A stretch of 64,000 nucleotides of DNA from Chondrus crispus (lineage: Eukaryota > Rhodophyta > Florideophyceae > Gigartinales > Gigartinaceae). Below, one piece after another: positions 1-12,820 of this stretch (within the stretch, counting starts at the first letter, position 1; every line of letters begins with the position of its first letter). Position numbers and translations under genes: made by a program. Below the pieces are notes generated by a model. That model saw only the letters and a list, made by a program, of their open reading frames with translations, searched no databases and was not told the origin of the DNA. The stretch spans positions 141,241 to 205,240 of the forward strand of contig NW_005179038.1 in assembly GCF_000350225.1 (NCBI RefSeq). Direction: 5' to 3'.

Positions 1-2890
1 AATGCTACGCAGAGGAGACAAGAGCAACTCCCAGGCGACCACAACTCGGATAGCAACGAAATGCAATTGCATTAATAATGCAGATAGTGCAGGTTGACAG
101 CGCCAAAGGGCGCAAGCTACTAATATAAGTAGAGCAAGTCCGATGACTCATAGCAAAAGAAAGAGGGAGGACAGAGTTTTACCGGTGGGGAAAGACGACC
201 CCACGAGCCCGTTGTGCTCTCACATATTGTCTGTAGAATAACGTGCCACCCCTTAATTTATCCCTTCAGGTCTATCACGGCACCTCACAAATGGGAGAAC
301 CCACAACTTTGAATTAAAAGAAGTGCCTTAAACTTCCTTGTGCAAGACTGTCGGTCCTTCGATGTTGTACTTTGCCTTAAAGGATCTTATGAGAGACGTA
401 AGTGTTTCACACATCCCTGCAGAACTTTGTACATCTTGCGTCAATCTGATACTACCAAGCGTTTTTTAAAACCACATGCACTCAAAAACTTTTCAGTTTT
501 TGAGTGCGTGTGGTTTAACGTCGAAGCGAAATAGCAAGGCGCCGCGGCGAACCTGTAATTTCGTACAGCATGAACACTGTGATGGGAGTGCCAACTAATT
601 TACCCGGTGGGTCAGACGTTAAGAAATAATTATTACTGTCCTGAACGCTTACGAAATAATTACGCGATGTTTCCCGCATCTGCTTCACATGTTCGTCTAC
701 AAAACATGGAAGTGGTAGTAGTATTAATGAGCGAGTAGCCACGATAAGTAAAAGAGCAAGGAAGGATAGCCCCACTTTCTTCAACACACTGGAGTTAGGC
801 TATCAACTCACTACAACTGAGAGTACCACTTCTACTGTTCATATTCCTACTTTGAGATATCACTGCCCTCTGCGTGGTGGAAAAAGCTGAACGATTTTGC
901 TGTGTCTGTGTGTGGTGCAGGAATGATACCCTCTCTTTACTCTCTGATCCTGCTCTCACTACACTAAGTCCGGCGGTTTCATGCCGTCGTGGGTGAACCG
1001 GTGAGCGTGTGTGATGTGTGCTACGTGTGTACGTGTATGGGTATCATCACAGTCTGTAAGACTTCAGGCGACGATCATTTTGCATTAGCATCGTGCTCCT
1101 TCACAGTTGAGCGGAGGGTCTAAACTGGGGCATCAAGTCCGACTTTCCAGATTGCATCACCTCCTATTTTTCACATTGTTTTAAAGATAAAAAAAAGCTG
1201 AATAATGACTAGGATACACACCACAGAAAAGTTCGGTCCCTTTTTTTTAGGCGCCGCGGAACGGTCAGGTCCTCCACCTGTCCCCCCCCGACCCCCACGT
1301 ATGCCCCATCTGTGCGCCCCACCTGTCATCACGGCAACAAGTCCACTGATGAATCAACTCTTGGATTATCGGAGCATCTGGTGCCAGTTGAGCAGACAAA
1401 AATTTGCCAGCATATTTCTGTCGACGGGGATGCGCACACGATGAGGGGCGTTAACTGTCCCCCGTGCGAAACTTTATGGGCACTCGCACGGACTGCGTTG
1501 TGCCGCGGCGAAGGCAGAACAGTTTGGGCAAAGAGACGTGATGTCAGTGAAAACTGATATATCTGTATGGGCCACAAACCGCTTCTCTTCAACTTCTTGT
1601 TGCACCTTCGTCTTCCATTGGCCATCACTGCGGCAGAGGATATTGTACCTACACAAGCATCTTTGCCCCCCGGTTTTGGAGTTGTTTTGTTTTTCTTCAT
1701 GTCGGCTGGAGGGATGGCAACGAGGTCCTATTGTTGGCTGACCAGCGCGAACGGTTACATCCTCCGTTTTACTTTGCTCCCGGACTGCATGCGCCAATAA
1801 ACATTACAAAATGTCCCAGACTCACCTTCTTTCCACCGATGCAGACCGACGCTCCAGTCCTTCGTGAGCAGCTGCCATCTCAAAAACTGGACGTGTAGTA
1901 GTTGATGTGTAGTCAACGAAGAGAAGAAGAAACGCAAACTCTCCGACGTCTTTATCTTCCACCCTTACTCAAGAGCATCGTCGCCTCACTGGTTGATGCA
2001 CATTAACACAGTGCTGGTCGCACTTCCATGGGTAAGCTGCGCAAGCTGCTTGGACAGTGGGGTTTCCAGGTACAACACTGTGGAGATACCATTACTTTTC
2101 AAATTACAAGAAAACAATCACTTTCTTCTAAAATTGCACACTCACTCTCACGCAGTCGCGTTCCCGTCGCCCTATTGCAGAGCTAGGCTGTACATGCGCG
2201 ATGGATAGATACGACATGCACATACGCAGTGTTCGTTGTCTTTTGGAAGCACTCTACAACCGTGATAGAGACACCAGTGCACAAACAGCTCACTAATAAA
2301 TCTTCCTACACCAGACCTTAAACAGGCGACTTAGAGATGCAAAGTAGGATTACGGGTCGCCTTGTGCTCTCTGTCCAGAGCGTCATAAGTTTATGGAGCT
2401 GTGGACGCGGTTGTTGCGCCGTCATTTGTATACGGAGCAAGCTTTTCTCCGCGAACTTGGGCCAAAGGCGTAACCGCTGGAGATCTGCGCTGCATGTTGC
2501 TATCCAAATCAGGCCACCGCAACGAGGCTACACGCCAATGCCAGAGATCTGCGTTGCGTGCTGCTTTCCGCTTCAGGTATTCACTTGTAACTTACTGAAC
2601 TCAAACCCCTTTTCTCTGGGGCTTGCAGTCAGGCAATCACTTGTCTTCACTTCTCATTCACTTGTCATCAACCTCAACGCCAAACACTTTGCGGAAGGTA
2701 GGGCTTCAGCAAAACTGCGTGTCGCCCAATCTTCTGAACAAGCTCCCTGGCCTAACCTCTCATGACTATTCGCTTCGCTGTGTCCCCCCCATCACCAACC
2801 CTCCTCCCCAGCCTACTCCGAGAAGTACATCACATACAAGCATTGCCGTTAGTGCCTGCTCCTTCCTAGAAATGGTCTTCTTGCTCTCCA
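1..2890. other. gene-free region
   Basis: I see no convincing gene. Open frames here are short, lack ATG starts or are overlapping frames of the same DNA. A 90-codon minus-strand frame at 515-787 has a hydrophobic start but no ATG. There is one strong hairpin (469-516). A GTG/TAC-rich stretch near 1000-1050 resembles DNA near 7260-7310, suggesting old repeats. Confidence 0.6.
469..516. repeat. near-perfect hairpin, 22-bp arms
   Basis: Arms 469-490 and 495-516 are reverse complements with one mismatch and a 4-nt loop. It is one of about ten such hairpins in the window. Confidence 0.85.
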
Positions 2891-2896
2891 TATAAG
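2891..2896 (+). promoter_or_regulatory. TATA box of the broken TIMP-like gene
   Basis: TATAAG lies 95 bp upstream of the ATG at 2986, the same spacing seen at the intact paralogs. The promoter therefore survives although the coding part is broken. Confidence 0.55.
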
Positions 2897-2985
2897 ACCC
2901 AAATCCGTCTTTCTCCCCTCAGGAAAGTTTCGTGAACAACCCATATCTCCACCATCCCCACTACACAATCCTGAGCACCTTAGAG

Positions 2986-3730
2986 ATGTCGCCCCGTTCC
3001 TTCTTTCTCGTATTCTTCCTCTCCATCGCCTTGTCCTGCCCGTGCCGCCGACCCAGCCTCGCGCGAACGTACTACAATCGTAGTGTGGGCAATTTCTTCA
3101 AGGCCACCGTCTTGTTCTCCAGCCCCGGAGTCCGGGGTAGCCTGACTTACAGACTTTCCATTGCAAACGACTACAAAGGGTGTGGAGATCCCATGTTTTC
3201 TCCGTTCCTCCCAAGGCCTACGGTCTCCAGGGTGCCGCAACCCCGCAAAGATCGCGGATTGCGGGATACGGTTGAAGTTGTTTTCTGAAGTTGTAATTCC
3301 GATTCGCAAGGGGCGACTGGCCTCCAGCATAATTGGGACAGAAGTTTCTAGTTGTGACCTGAGTGACTTGTCCCATACGAGCTCTCTCCATCTCGTTCAA
3401 ACCGACACTAACCTTTCTTGACGCGCGCTGAACACATCTCCATCATATGTACGCTACCATCCCTGTCTACCTCCACGGCGCAGTTCATCAAGGAGTTCTC
3501 GAAGCTTTCCAAAGAGGAGCGCTCCTTCCTTCAATCACGTCAGGTCACTTGCGGACGAAGGACTAGGTGTTCGAACTTTTAAACGGCCAGTCTCCTGCCC
3601 TGTCGAGCCTTGTCGGCGCAGTAGAAAGCCTTGCCCGGCGGCAGTTGAATGCCGCAACAACAAATGCGGCTCCTGCAAGGCCGAGTGGTTCAATCGCGCG
3701 GGCTTTCCCGCTTGCGGAAGGCTTGTCTAG
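2986..3730 (+). pseudogene. broken TIMP-like (NTR domain) secreted protein, copy A
   Basis: The reading frame from ATG 2986 gives a signal peptide, then mature N-terminal Cys-Pro-Cys and a stretch clearly related to the genes at 35527-36214 and 40979-41655 (Tyr-Tyr pair, Lys-Ala-Thr-Val, Tyr-Lys-Gly-Cys). The frame then shifts. The matching downstream block, with its Cys-Gly and an Ile-Pro-Ile-Arg-Lys-Gly motif, lies in the next frame near 3255-3358. Where the paralogs have an intron donor after Cys-Asp, this copy reads CTGAGT instead of GTGAGT. The acceptor and a branch-like ACTAAC are still present, and exon 2 begins at 3484. Exon 2 has a stop at 3580 and a frame shift, but the last 40 codons (to TAG 3728-3730) keep the Cys-rich tail. 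Exon 1 is about 43 nt too long. Clear relic of the family; the exact order of damage is not known. Confidence 0.85.
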
Positions 3731-5230
3731 TGTCTTGCAAGTATGAATTAGTTTCGGTCTTTAGAGTCGGGAGGGGCATGACTGCGAGCGAGAATGTTTT
3801 CATATTCTGTCGCATTTGCACCACCTCGTCATGACGAGTTTGAAATGAGCCTTTTGGAATGTGATATCTACTCGACATCGACAGGGATTCAGGTTGCATG
3901 CCCGCAGTAATATCTATATCTCCTGGAGCCTAACTCGTTTTTCCAAAGCAAACCGTGAATTCTTTTGAGCTTTCCATCCTTCATCCTTCATCCTTCATCC
4001 TTCATTTGAAGCGCCGCAGGGAAGCAATCCAGGTCAAGCAGATCTGTGATACGGATTTCGCTCTAAAATGACTTTAGAGCACTAACAGTGGCTCAGTTCT
4101 ACCTTCTTTGTTCTACCTTCTTTGTACATATCTCCCCTCCGAGAAGACGCCGGTACACTGTTGACGTTGGTCAGCCGAGGAGGCTGGAAGGAGATAGGCC
4201 TTTGTGCCGATGACCTACTCATTGCTCGAAGAGACCGATTATCCTTAGAACTGTGCATGACGCGCCCGTGTCATGATGGAACGGAATCCCTTCAAGAAGA
4301 ACGGTGTGTCACACAACGACCTGCTTCGATTATCTTCATGTTAAGGAAGTGGAGCTGTGTACTCGTTTTGGTGTTACTTGCCCTGTGTGCTTTCAGTCAT
4401 CAATACAACCCTTGGATCAAGAAACTTGTAATGTACCACAGTGCGATACAGACATGAAACTCAAATTTCACTGATGGCATCCAGAGCTTGGTCGCATATT
4501 TTGTGACACAGACTAGAGACACCGCCCGTTGATATGCCAACAACTTCAAGTCCTTTGGTTACAAAGCACACAAGTACGGCTGCGGATCGTATTCTGCACA
4601 CGCAACCACACAAACATAAAACAAAAAGAAACCTTCCACCCTCAATATTGTAGACGGGTAGCTATTTTGTGCACATGATTCCCCAGGCCAACTTTAATTT
4701 GAAGATGCCTCCCTATTTTGCTCTTTAGTGTTCACCGCAGCAGGAGTATGCCGTGATTATTCTACCTTTTTCGCCCACAATCAATCGTCGTTCGACGAAC
4801 CTGCTACAATTCCAAAATTTCAAGCAAGTCACTTGCTTCGGGATGATTCACTCTCGGAACGCGTGGGCTACTTGTCTTACATGATAGCCCGTTCGTGTTT
4901 CGCTGACAAGCGGAAGTAAAAAAGCTGGAGGGATGGATAATTTGCAATGTGAAGGATTGAAACTTTACTGGCAGCGACTTCAAAATGGTTATCTACTTAA
5001 CAAGAATGCTCATTTGACAGAGTCATAACCTCTCAACTTGCGTGAGAGCTTATGTAGCGATTCGCCTCTCCACCCCGAGAAAGACGCAGGGTTCCGCTGC
5101 GGTGAACTGCCTCCCGACGAGAACATTTCGGTTCTCGCTACTGTGCAAATGTACTTCTTCCCGACAAACAGAGACGTCGATGCCGATACAGGTCGAGAAG
5201 GTGATGAACACAGGGAGAAGGAGGTCTGGC
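3731..5230. other. gene-free region
   Basis: No gene is seen. It holds a short CCTTCAT tandem (about 3976-4003) and a doubled TTCTACCTTCTTTG unit (about 4097-4124). Several open frames exist but show no recognisable protein features. Confidence 0.5.
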
Positions 5231-5485
5231 TTAAACCATCGGTGCGTCCGTCGGAACGATGATATCACAGCACGTCCAGCCCCTGCGACCGTTCCTTCTC
5301 TCACATCGAGACATTTCGCATCTACCGAGAAGACGCTTGCGGGTGCACTGGATTCTGGCGCGACGGAAGCTCCTTCGACCAACAAGGCAGGAGCAAGGAC
5401 AGTCCGGGAGTCCAGACTCTTGCCCCAATGCGGATGAAACGAACACAAGGCAGAGGACGAGAACGAAGATGATGGGAGACTTCAT
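5231..5485 (-). CDS. small secreted cationic 8-cysteine peptide
   Basis: The 84-residue product starts at ATG 5485 and ends at TAA 5233-5231. Residues 1-21 form a textbook signal peptide (Lys, then a long Ile/Val/Leu stretch, then Ser-Ser-Ala-Leu-Gly). The mature part holds eight cysteines (29, 31, 33, 47, 56, 61, 72, 73), including a Cys-X-Cys-X-Cys start and a Cys-Cys pair, and many arginines (a net strongly positive core at residues 37-68). A TATA-like TATTAAAG lies about 100 bp upstream, matching the other genes here. I do not recognise the family. Size, charge and even cysteine number resemble secreted defence-type or matrix peptides in general, which is inference. A downstream intron or a different C-terminus cannot be excluded. 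Confidence 0.6.
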   Translation of the reverse strand: MKSPIIFVLVLCLVFVSSALGQESGLPDCPCSCLVGRRSFRRARIQCTRKRLLGRCEMSRCERRNGRRGWTCCDIIVPTDAPMV

Positions 5486-5585
5486 TGTTTGAAATTGCAC
5501 AGGTTGTTGGCGGATTGAGTTGGTGGTAGTGGTAGCGGTGGGTGAGGAGGGGGCAGGAGTGAAGTGGGCAGGAATTCTGTGTGAG

Positions 5586-5593
5586 CTTTAATA
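5586..5593 (-). promoter_or_regulatory. TATA-like box of the 8-Cys peptide gene
   Basis: TATTAAAG on the minus strand lies about 101-108 bp upstream of ATG 5485. It is followed by a C/A-rich leader typical of the other genes in this window. Confidence 0.5.
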
Positions 5594-7126
5594 GAATCGG
5601 CAGAGTAGAGCAACGATCATCGGAAAAGGGTAGGTGGTAGGTGGATGACAGTAGAATCAGGGTGAGGCGGAGTTTACGGGAATTGAAGTCTCTGTAGATG
5701 TCATAGGTGTCTGGTAGTGATTGCAACTCTTTTGGCGCCAATGGTTTCTCAGGCGCAGAACGTAGTGGCCTTCGTATGTAGTGGTTGGTGGGTCACGATG
5801 GCAGCACAAGGCTCAGAATTTGGACGAAAAGTGACACGTCCGGACGGAGAGCGGAGAGTGCAGTCACATCGTGGGTGTTTTTCTACAGAGCGAATAAGTT
5901 ACATGTCGACATGACAGTCCTGTGGGTTTCAAATTTTGGTTGACAGTCGACAGCTCGTGCTTGAAGTGTCGAAACTAGACCTGAGGTCCTTGATTTATTT
6001 CAGCGGTGCCGCATGCGAGAAAGTGCGGCTGCGCAAGGCGGCGTTCGCTTCAGGGCGTCGGTGCGCGAAACACGGAGCCCCAAAAGGGGTTGCCGATTCC
6101 GGATCGCAAACTGCTGTGATACAGACAGCAAGCGGAGTGGCTCTACAGTCGAGCACTAGCTGTTGTTGTTGAGGCTCTCTTGAGTAAAGTTAGTATGTCC
6201 GAGGTAAAACGCTTGTGTCTTTTCTCCTTCGTCGTGTGCCATCGCTGTCTGGAAATATACCGAACGGCAAATTGCTGATAGCAAATCGTCTACTCTAAGC
6301 GAATCTGACTATCCCAATGGACGGAATCACGTAATCATAAACAAATGCAGCGATCCTGTTGGCACTACTGTACAAGAAAGTCTCGGTGTTGTTCTTAGTG
6401 CCAGACCGATCGTTCTCACGACCCGTTCTCATTTTTCTTGATAGGCTTTTTGCCCTAAACTATATTGTCCGCCGTCAGTGGCTACTGCCAATCAACGACG
6501 GTGAATGAATAGCCCAGCCCCTGAGGACAGTCCGCGCTGCACCGGGTGCTGGGTTTACTTTAATACGGTCCCACATACTGTACAGTCGTTGGACCTCCAC
6601 TAGCGCCTATTTGGGGCCTCCACGATGCCACGATGTTGCACGCAAGAGGGCTCCAACAGGCACACATGTAAGAGCGCCAGGTAAGATTCTTCGAGGGATC
6701 AAATTGACATGATGCTCGGCAGAAAATCGAGGTTCCTTACGTAAAGTTATAGGTGGCAAAGTGACGAGAGCGACTACGTGGCGGAACCGACTGTGTAAGT
6801 CACACGTCATGCTTTTCTCTGAGGATTTGCTCACCCGACCAAGGCTTCGGCAAGAGCCAAGCCAATTCTTCTGTGCAGGGTACCTAAGAGCATCTTACAG
6901 AATATTGGGGCAGCGCTAGCGGCCGAGGCACAAAAGCATAATTTAGTTGTTAGGATTTCCGCAGCCTGGACGGCATTCATTCTTAAAAAGGCGAAGGATT
7001 TGGAGGTCGCTTGGAACGTCTTGACCGAGATAGTGAGCAGAGTTCGACTCAAGAGAAAACTCTGGGTCCAACTGCCGAGAGCTAGCCTCTCTTCCCCCAG
7101 CTCATGGCTACTGCCGTTGTGTAAAG

Positions 7127-7350
7127 ACACCGAAACCCTTGGCACCCGTCAATGTACTCACTGTGGTGCAAGGAACGATGACCGAGTTTACTGAGGGAGA
7201 CGGACCGTGTGCGACTAATAAGGGGAGCGGCGCCGGCGCTGCCTGGGGCGCTACATCTGTGCTACGTGTGTGCGTGGTACAGGTGTGTGGGCTGTACATG
7301 GGAATCATGACACTCACACCGAAACCCTTGGCACCCGTCAATGTACTCAC
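7127..7350. repeat. 35-bp direct repeat, copies 7127-7161 and 7316-7350
   Basis: Two identical 35-bp copies beginning ACACCGAAACCCTTGG and ending TGTACTCAC lie 189 bp apart. The interval between them includes a GC-rich block (7225-7252). They may be ends of a small unknown element. Confidence 0.8.
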
Positions 7351-7662
7351 CAGGTGGGCGCCGCCCTCTCGCATTGTGGTGCCTGCACAGATCGCACACG
7401 TGGACACAGACCCTGCCCGAATGTCAACATGCAATTACACTGTGCTTCTCTGAGGGACGCTAGAAGACAGGGGTCATGCGCCCAGGGCAGATTTTGTATG
7501 TATAGCACTCCGTGGTTTGCAGAGCGAATAAAATTACAAGGAAATTGGATTTTCGTGGCAGAGCAGCACGGATCGGTACCGAGAAGGATCGGTAGCATCT
7601 ACGCATCTCGAGAACATTATTCCTTTTTGCAGTAATAGATTGCGTGCGATCGTGCGCCAGGC

Positions 7663-7684
7663 GTGTGTGTGTGTGTGTGTGTGT
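7663..7684. repeat. (GT)n microsatellite
   Basis: Eleven uninterrupted GT units. Confidence 0.95.
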
Positions 7685-8259
7685 CACCACGGCGTCGTCG
7701 AGGTCTCGAATGCCAGCGCTCCTGGTGGGACTGTACAGTACAATATATCGCACGTACTGTAGCGGAAGAGCTTTCTTGCGGACTTGCTTACGCCTCTGCT
7801 GGTGTGGAATGGGGGTTTCACACTCGTTTAACAGGAAAGACAAGTCGGCTGAGATTCATGTCACCCTGAGACTCATGCCACCTCTGGCCATGTTCGTCGC
7901 CTGTGAACCACTACCGAAAATGTGTAATTTACAAGTTTTGAAGCTACCTGCGTGCAAATGAAGAATGCATTCGGAACGAAACACGGCATACAACATGGGT
8001 AAAGTCTATCCTCTGTTCTGCTGATTGCCTTTCTTGTCACCATCGTCCTCGCCGTGGCGAGCAGTGTGTTATGCGCATCAGTTATGTTCTCACATGACCA
8101 TGGACGCGTGCAAGTATTAGAGCGCCGTGCCTTCGGACCACACACTGTAATCGTAAGCCTGACCGTCAAGCGGCCTTGTTTGGTTTGCTGTCTAGGTCAG
8201 TCATGCAACTCTTCGTGATGGCGCTCTGCGGCAAAAGAAGACAGGCGCAGGGAGGGTAC

Positions 8260-8430
8260 AACGGACATGGTGTGCCTCTTGGGGTTTGGTTTTAACACTG
8301 TGATGCCATTAACACCGATGCCCTTTTCTCCCCTGGCGGAGAGCGGCCGGCGGTGACTTCATGTGCCGATTTGTCGTGCCTTACCTACTGTGTTGTCCTT
8401 TCTGGATGGAACCACCGACAAAATATTGAG
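8260..8430 (+). repeat. dispersed repeat family, copy 1
   Basis: It shares AACACCGATGCCC, then CGGCCGGCGGTGACTT, then a downstream CTGGATGGAAC-like block in the same order with about 12660-12820 (plus) and about 40310-40500 (minus). The copies are diverged, and no coding capacity or terminal repeats were found. It could be a SINE-like, MITE-like or LTR fragment. Confidence 0.55.
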
Positions 8431-8522
8431 GGGGCCATTTCAAGTCAAAATAAGACTTTTGACACGAAACACACGTGTATTGAGTTCCTTGCTACTCACG
8501 CCACATGTTGACATGCTGATGT

Positions 8523-8546
8523 CAGGCTGATGTCAACATCAGCCTG
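8523..8546. repeat. perfect 11-bp hairpin
   Basis: Arms 8523-8533 and 8536-8546 (CAGGCTGATGT and its complement) surround a 2-nt loop. A partly matching GCTGATGTC precedes it. Confidence 0.85.
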
Positions 8547-11500
8547 GAAGCCCATTGTTCCAGTCTCTTCAGACGCAATACTGTATCCCATAGAGTACAG
8601 CAGGCGCTCTGCCACAAAGCAGCGCTTGGATGCAAATCAGTCAACACTGTTCCATTCTGTAGCATCCCGCTTGAGCGGCCACACTGCCACACTGTGGAAT
8701 ATATTTTCGTCTTGAACGCATATGACTCAGATGGATGCGCGACGGTGCAGAGGAGTGGCTTCATGTGGCGACGCGGCTGACGAGCGACCGCACATGAGGT
8801 GAGTAATTGAAATCCTTTTTCCGATTTAACGCAGCACCATTGTGTAGAATCTCGGTAACACGTGCAAGTGCATCAACTGATTTCTACCGTGAGGCTGACC
8901 ACATGCCACGGAAAACTGCCCATTCTCCGCTGGTAAATTGTTTAGAAATGTTTGGCTAGAAAGCACTTTTGAGCACGCCTCAAACCATGTTTGCATGATA
9001 TCATGGAAGTCAACAAAAAAAATTAAAAAACCCATGGCGGATTTTCTAAAACCATCATGCGCTTCTTTTTTCTTTCATTATAGTTTTGAAACTGCATCCC
9101 AGTGACACGCAACACTTGTTATAGTACTTGCCAAGGGCCAATGCGTTGTAGAAATTGTATCCCAATTGGTCGTATGAAATATCAGTGCATGGAAATTTGC
9201 TAAAAACCTGCTACAGTATGCAAAAGGAAGATCCTCCTGTGGACCGTGGGGCAGACTCAGTTCCTATTGGCACGTCCGCCATGGATGTCGCCCTTACAAT
9301 GGCACAGTGGCACAATTAGGTTGGCCGGAAACTCCATGCAACGGTGTTGTTGAGCCTTGTCTCCACAGCAGCACGGCATACAAATCGAATCCATTTAAAT
9401 TACTAGGAAACTAGATTTGTTCCCCCGAAAAACATGACATGGGAAAAGAAGCGAGTCCTTTAAGCTGTGCACATTTGCCCCACATTGAGGCGCCTGGATG
9501 TGGGTCGTATGCCGCAGAGACAGCACTTACTGTACTCTCTACCTTCTTTACCTCTCTCACCGTCTCGCTCTGGCCCACATCAATCGTGGAACAGGGAGCG
9601 GGGCGGAGAAATATCTTTCGTGACCCTGGCGAAGGACATCACTTTGGGGATTCAGAGTTTCTGTCATTCGCGCCGGGCAGGGGTGTTGCACGAGGGGGAC
9701 TGAGAACGATCTTTGGCGCTTCGTCGGGGGGGTAGAGTGGGGCGGTTGGCGGCGGAGGTAGAGAAGACTACGACAGTCCAGAACTGTCACTGTATGAGGC
9801 GCTGTTTGGTTAAGACCTAGGTCGTATCGAGAGAGAGTTACTTTGTAACAGGCCCTTGTGTACCGTACTGCGGTGTCATGCATTTCGTTTCGTCGCTTGT
9901 GGCATGCAATCGCTCCCAGAAAAGAGTGTACAGTATTTGTTAAGGTGGGGGACAAACAAAGATTTGAACGACTTGGTACAGTACTCTTGGAGATGAACGT
10001 CCGAGTCGATTTGCGAGGGAGGAAGCGGCGGAGATCAAGTGGCTACCAGCACTGGGGTGTGCTCAATCCAGAAACTTCCAAATGGGAGGGAGACAGACGG
10101 GGACAGGTACCAAGGGTACTGCATATCATGGCTCCACCCCTGGGGCCCTCATTCTCCGGTCTCATCATTCTGTTGCGGTAAGGAATGATGAAAAAGAATT
10201 TGTGAGCAACCCCTGGGTAATGTAGCACCGTACGAACTGTGCAGTAAAGGTGGGAAAAGCGAGGGACTCACCGGTGGGTCACCTGGGACCGGAACTCTGG
10301 GCTCTCAGGCGCACTCCGAGACTCTCTCGACACATTGAGCATGGAGCAGAGCTGAACAGCCTGCAAGGCTGTACTTGTACAGTAGTGCGAGAAAACGTGG
10401 ACAACAAGCACACGCTTTGCGGTACCCAACGGTACTGTACTCCAGGGTCTTGTAATAGCACCGTGCGCTGTCTAGGTCATGTGAAAGCGCTTGATGACGT
10501 GAAAAGACCTTCCTTTTACAGCACTCCCCGTGTTTTGCGACGTCTTTAATTACAATAAAACATGTTTTATCACACACCAATATCATATTCTATTTCGTGA
10601 TGGACATTCACGACTAGCTCTCAGATAATGCAGCAACCATTACAGTCACACACGTCAGAAGTGATTCAAAGTCTGGGCGGGCGACTATGACTCGTTGAAA
10701 AACATCTTCAAGAGAAGAATATTGGGAATCAAAGCAAATGCATTTCAAAGAAAGATCATCTTCCAGAGAAGAATCATAGGAATCAAAGCCAAATTTCCTC
10801 CGTGCGTGGCACCAACACTCCTTTTTCACATTCCCACTTCAGGGAAGCGGAAAAGAGCAAAACGCTGCCTCTCTCCGCGCTCCATTCCGACTTTGACTCG
10901 GAAAAAATCTGACGAGACAAGGATTCGAATAGTCGTTTGACAGACTCCAATGCCGGATTGCTCTCTTATCGCGCCAGTATATGTGCACTTTTTTTTTATG
11001 AAGTTAACAGTTGTCGCAGACCCATCTAATGTAGGCACGGCCGCCGTATGTCGTTTTTCCGAACGCTATACGCGGTTGGCAGCAACGTGTGATGGGAACT
11101 AGCTCTTGCGCAGTAGTTACCCCAATCACGCGTTTATGGGCTGAAGCACTAAATCAAGACCTAAGTGACTTTTGCGCACACCTTCTATAGTAACTATAGA
11201 GGGCCTATCCGATACTCTCTTTTTGAACGAAAAAAGTAGGCTACTTTCTGAACAATTGACGCGTCCGACACGAAGCATCGCAAACTCTGTTCTCCTCACT
11301 TATGGAAGACGGGCCAAGTTAACGGATACTATACGAATGTCCCCAAAGACATGCATATCGGCGGACGAGAGCACTGTGAAGCCAAGCAGTAACCCAGCGT
11401 TCAGAGAGCATTTTGATCCAAAGCTTCAGAGGAAAACTCACAGGAGTCTTTTTTCGTGGCAGTGATTCCCGCCAATGTCGCCTACTACGTCGTCGTGCTT

Positions 11501-12345
11501 TCCACAGCCTCCCACATGACTAGCGCTTATTCAGGTGACGCAAGAATATGGTGGATGGCCACAGGCGTAGTCATGACGTACAAACTCATGGCCCCTTCAT
11601 GCCTACGTGACTCCCTCCGTCCGATTCCGGGCTGCTGCCCTCTTCGTCCGTACGAACGAACCCTGTTAGCAAGGAAGATCGATAGCAAGATGAGCAGCAT
11701 TCGGGCAATTTATACGTGGAGCTCTGATGTCTCCACGATTCATTGTTTGGGAAGCAGAATGGTCGTCCGAGACTGATCCTTGCAAGTTGAGTCAGATACC
11801 AATTCGAAAAAGTGTTGAATGGTTCTTCTTTCAACTTCCTTTGAAGAGAGCAGCACTAGTATCGTTTCCCGTTGCCGCGCTGAGCGAAAAGCCATGGCAT
11901 ACGGGTTGCTTGCTTCAAACGTGCTTCGTCTGGGACAGTACCGCGGACACAAATATTATGGAAATATGGAGTTGGAAGGCGCTGTAGGCGGGGATGGCGG
12001 TGCGATGAGTGGTCGAGAGAGTGATTTCAAAGGTGTAGGGGAGACAAACGACGCTGTTGAGGCGTCGAGTATATCCCCTTGAGGATTCTGGTGGTACCAC
12101 ACGAAGGGTAGTGTACCAGATCACATAATCGTTTGCCCTCTTTCATTTTGACGTAGCGAAGATCTTCACATGTGTGGGCAGTAGGGTCGCGTATGTGTTG
12201 AGCCATTGCAAGAGCCGCTGAGCCAACGACTCCTGAGCCAACGACTCGCAAATATTTTCCAGGTCATGTGGGCACAGAAGGCGGTGCTGCAGCAGGGATG
12301 CGCATGCTGCATCATCGACTAGTTTACTGTAATTTATGCAGAGGC

Positions 12346-12397
12346 GAAGCTGTCCTGACTCAGGACAGCTTCGACTCCTGAGGTGTCCGGACACCTC
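12346..12397. repeat. cluster of two perfect palindromes
   Basis: 12346-12358/12360-12372 form 13-bp arms with a 1-nt loop. 12380-12397 is an 18-bp perfect palindrome. Fragments of both (GGACAGCTT, CTCCTGAGGTGTCC) recur to 12430, so the block looks built from repeated hairpin units. Confidence 0.85.
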
Positions 12398-12659
12398 GGG
12401 ACAGCTTAGGACTCCTGAGGTGTCCTGAGAATGTTGGGCAGGGTGGGATACTGTACAGAAGTCAGACGTGGACACCGGTGAGTGGAGGCTTGCGCACAGT
12501 AGCACTGTGCTACTCACAGGACGTGAAGCAGGGGATACGGGTGCTTGGGGATCGGTTTTTCCGTTAGTAGCACCGCCAGTAAAATGCAGCCTTGAAATTA
12601 TAATACAATTCGATATTCGTTGCAAAACACCACCACATGTTGCGGGATGAGAGCGAAGA

Positions 12660-12820
12660 AAGAGTTTGCCTGCCCGTATGATTCCGTGAACACCGATGGC
12701 CCTCACTCCCTCGGGGAGAGGGAGGCCGGCGTTGGCATTATTCTGTTCTGTGTGGTGTGCCTCAAGGGCTGTGTGCTTTATCTACTGCTAGTGTATCATC
12801 TGGATGGAAGCACAGCCCGC
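12660..12820 (+). repeat. dispersed repeat family, copy 2
   Basis: This is the diverged partner of about 8260-8430 and of about 40310-40500 on the other strand. Shared landmarks are GAACACCGATG, GGCCGGCG and ATCTGGATGGAA. Confidence 0.5.

Noticed and set aside
515-787. Minus-strand 90-codon frame with a hydrophobic start
   Set aside because: It has no ATG and no cysteine or domain pattern linking it to the secreted genes.
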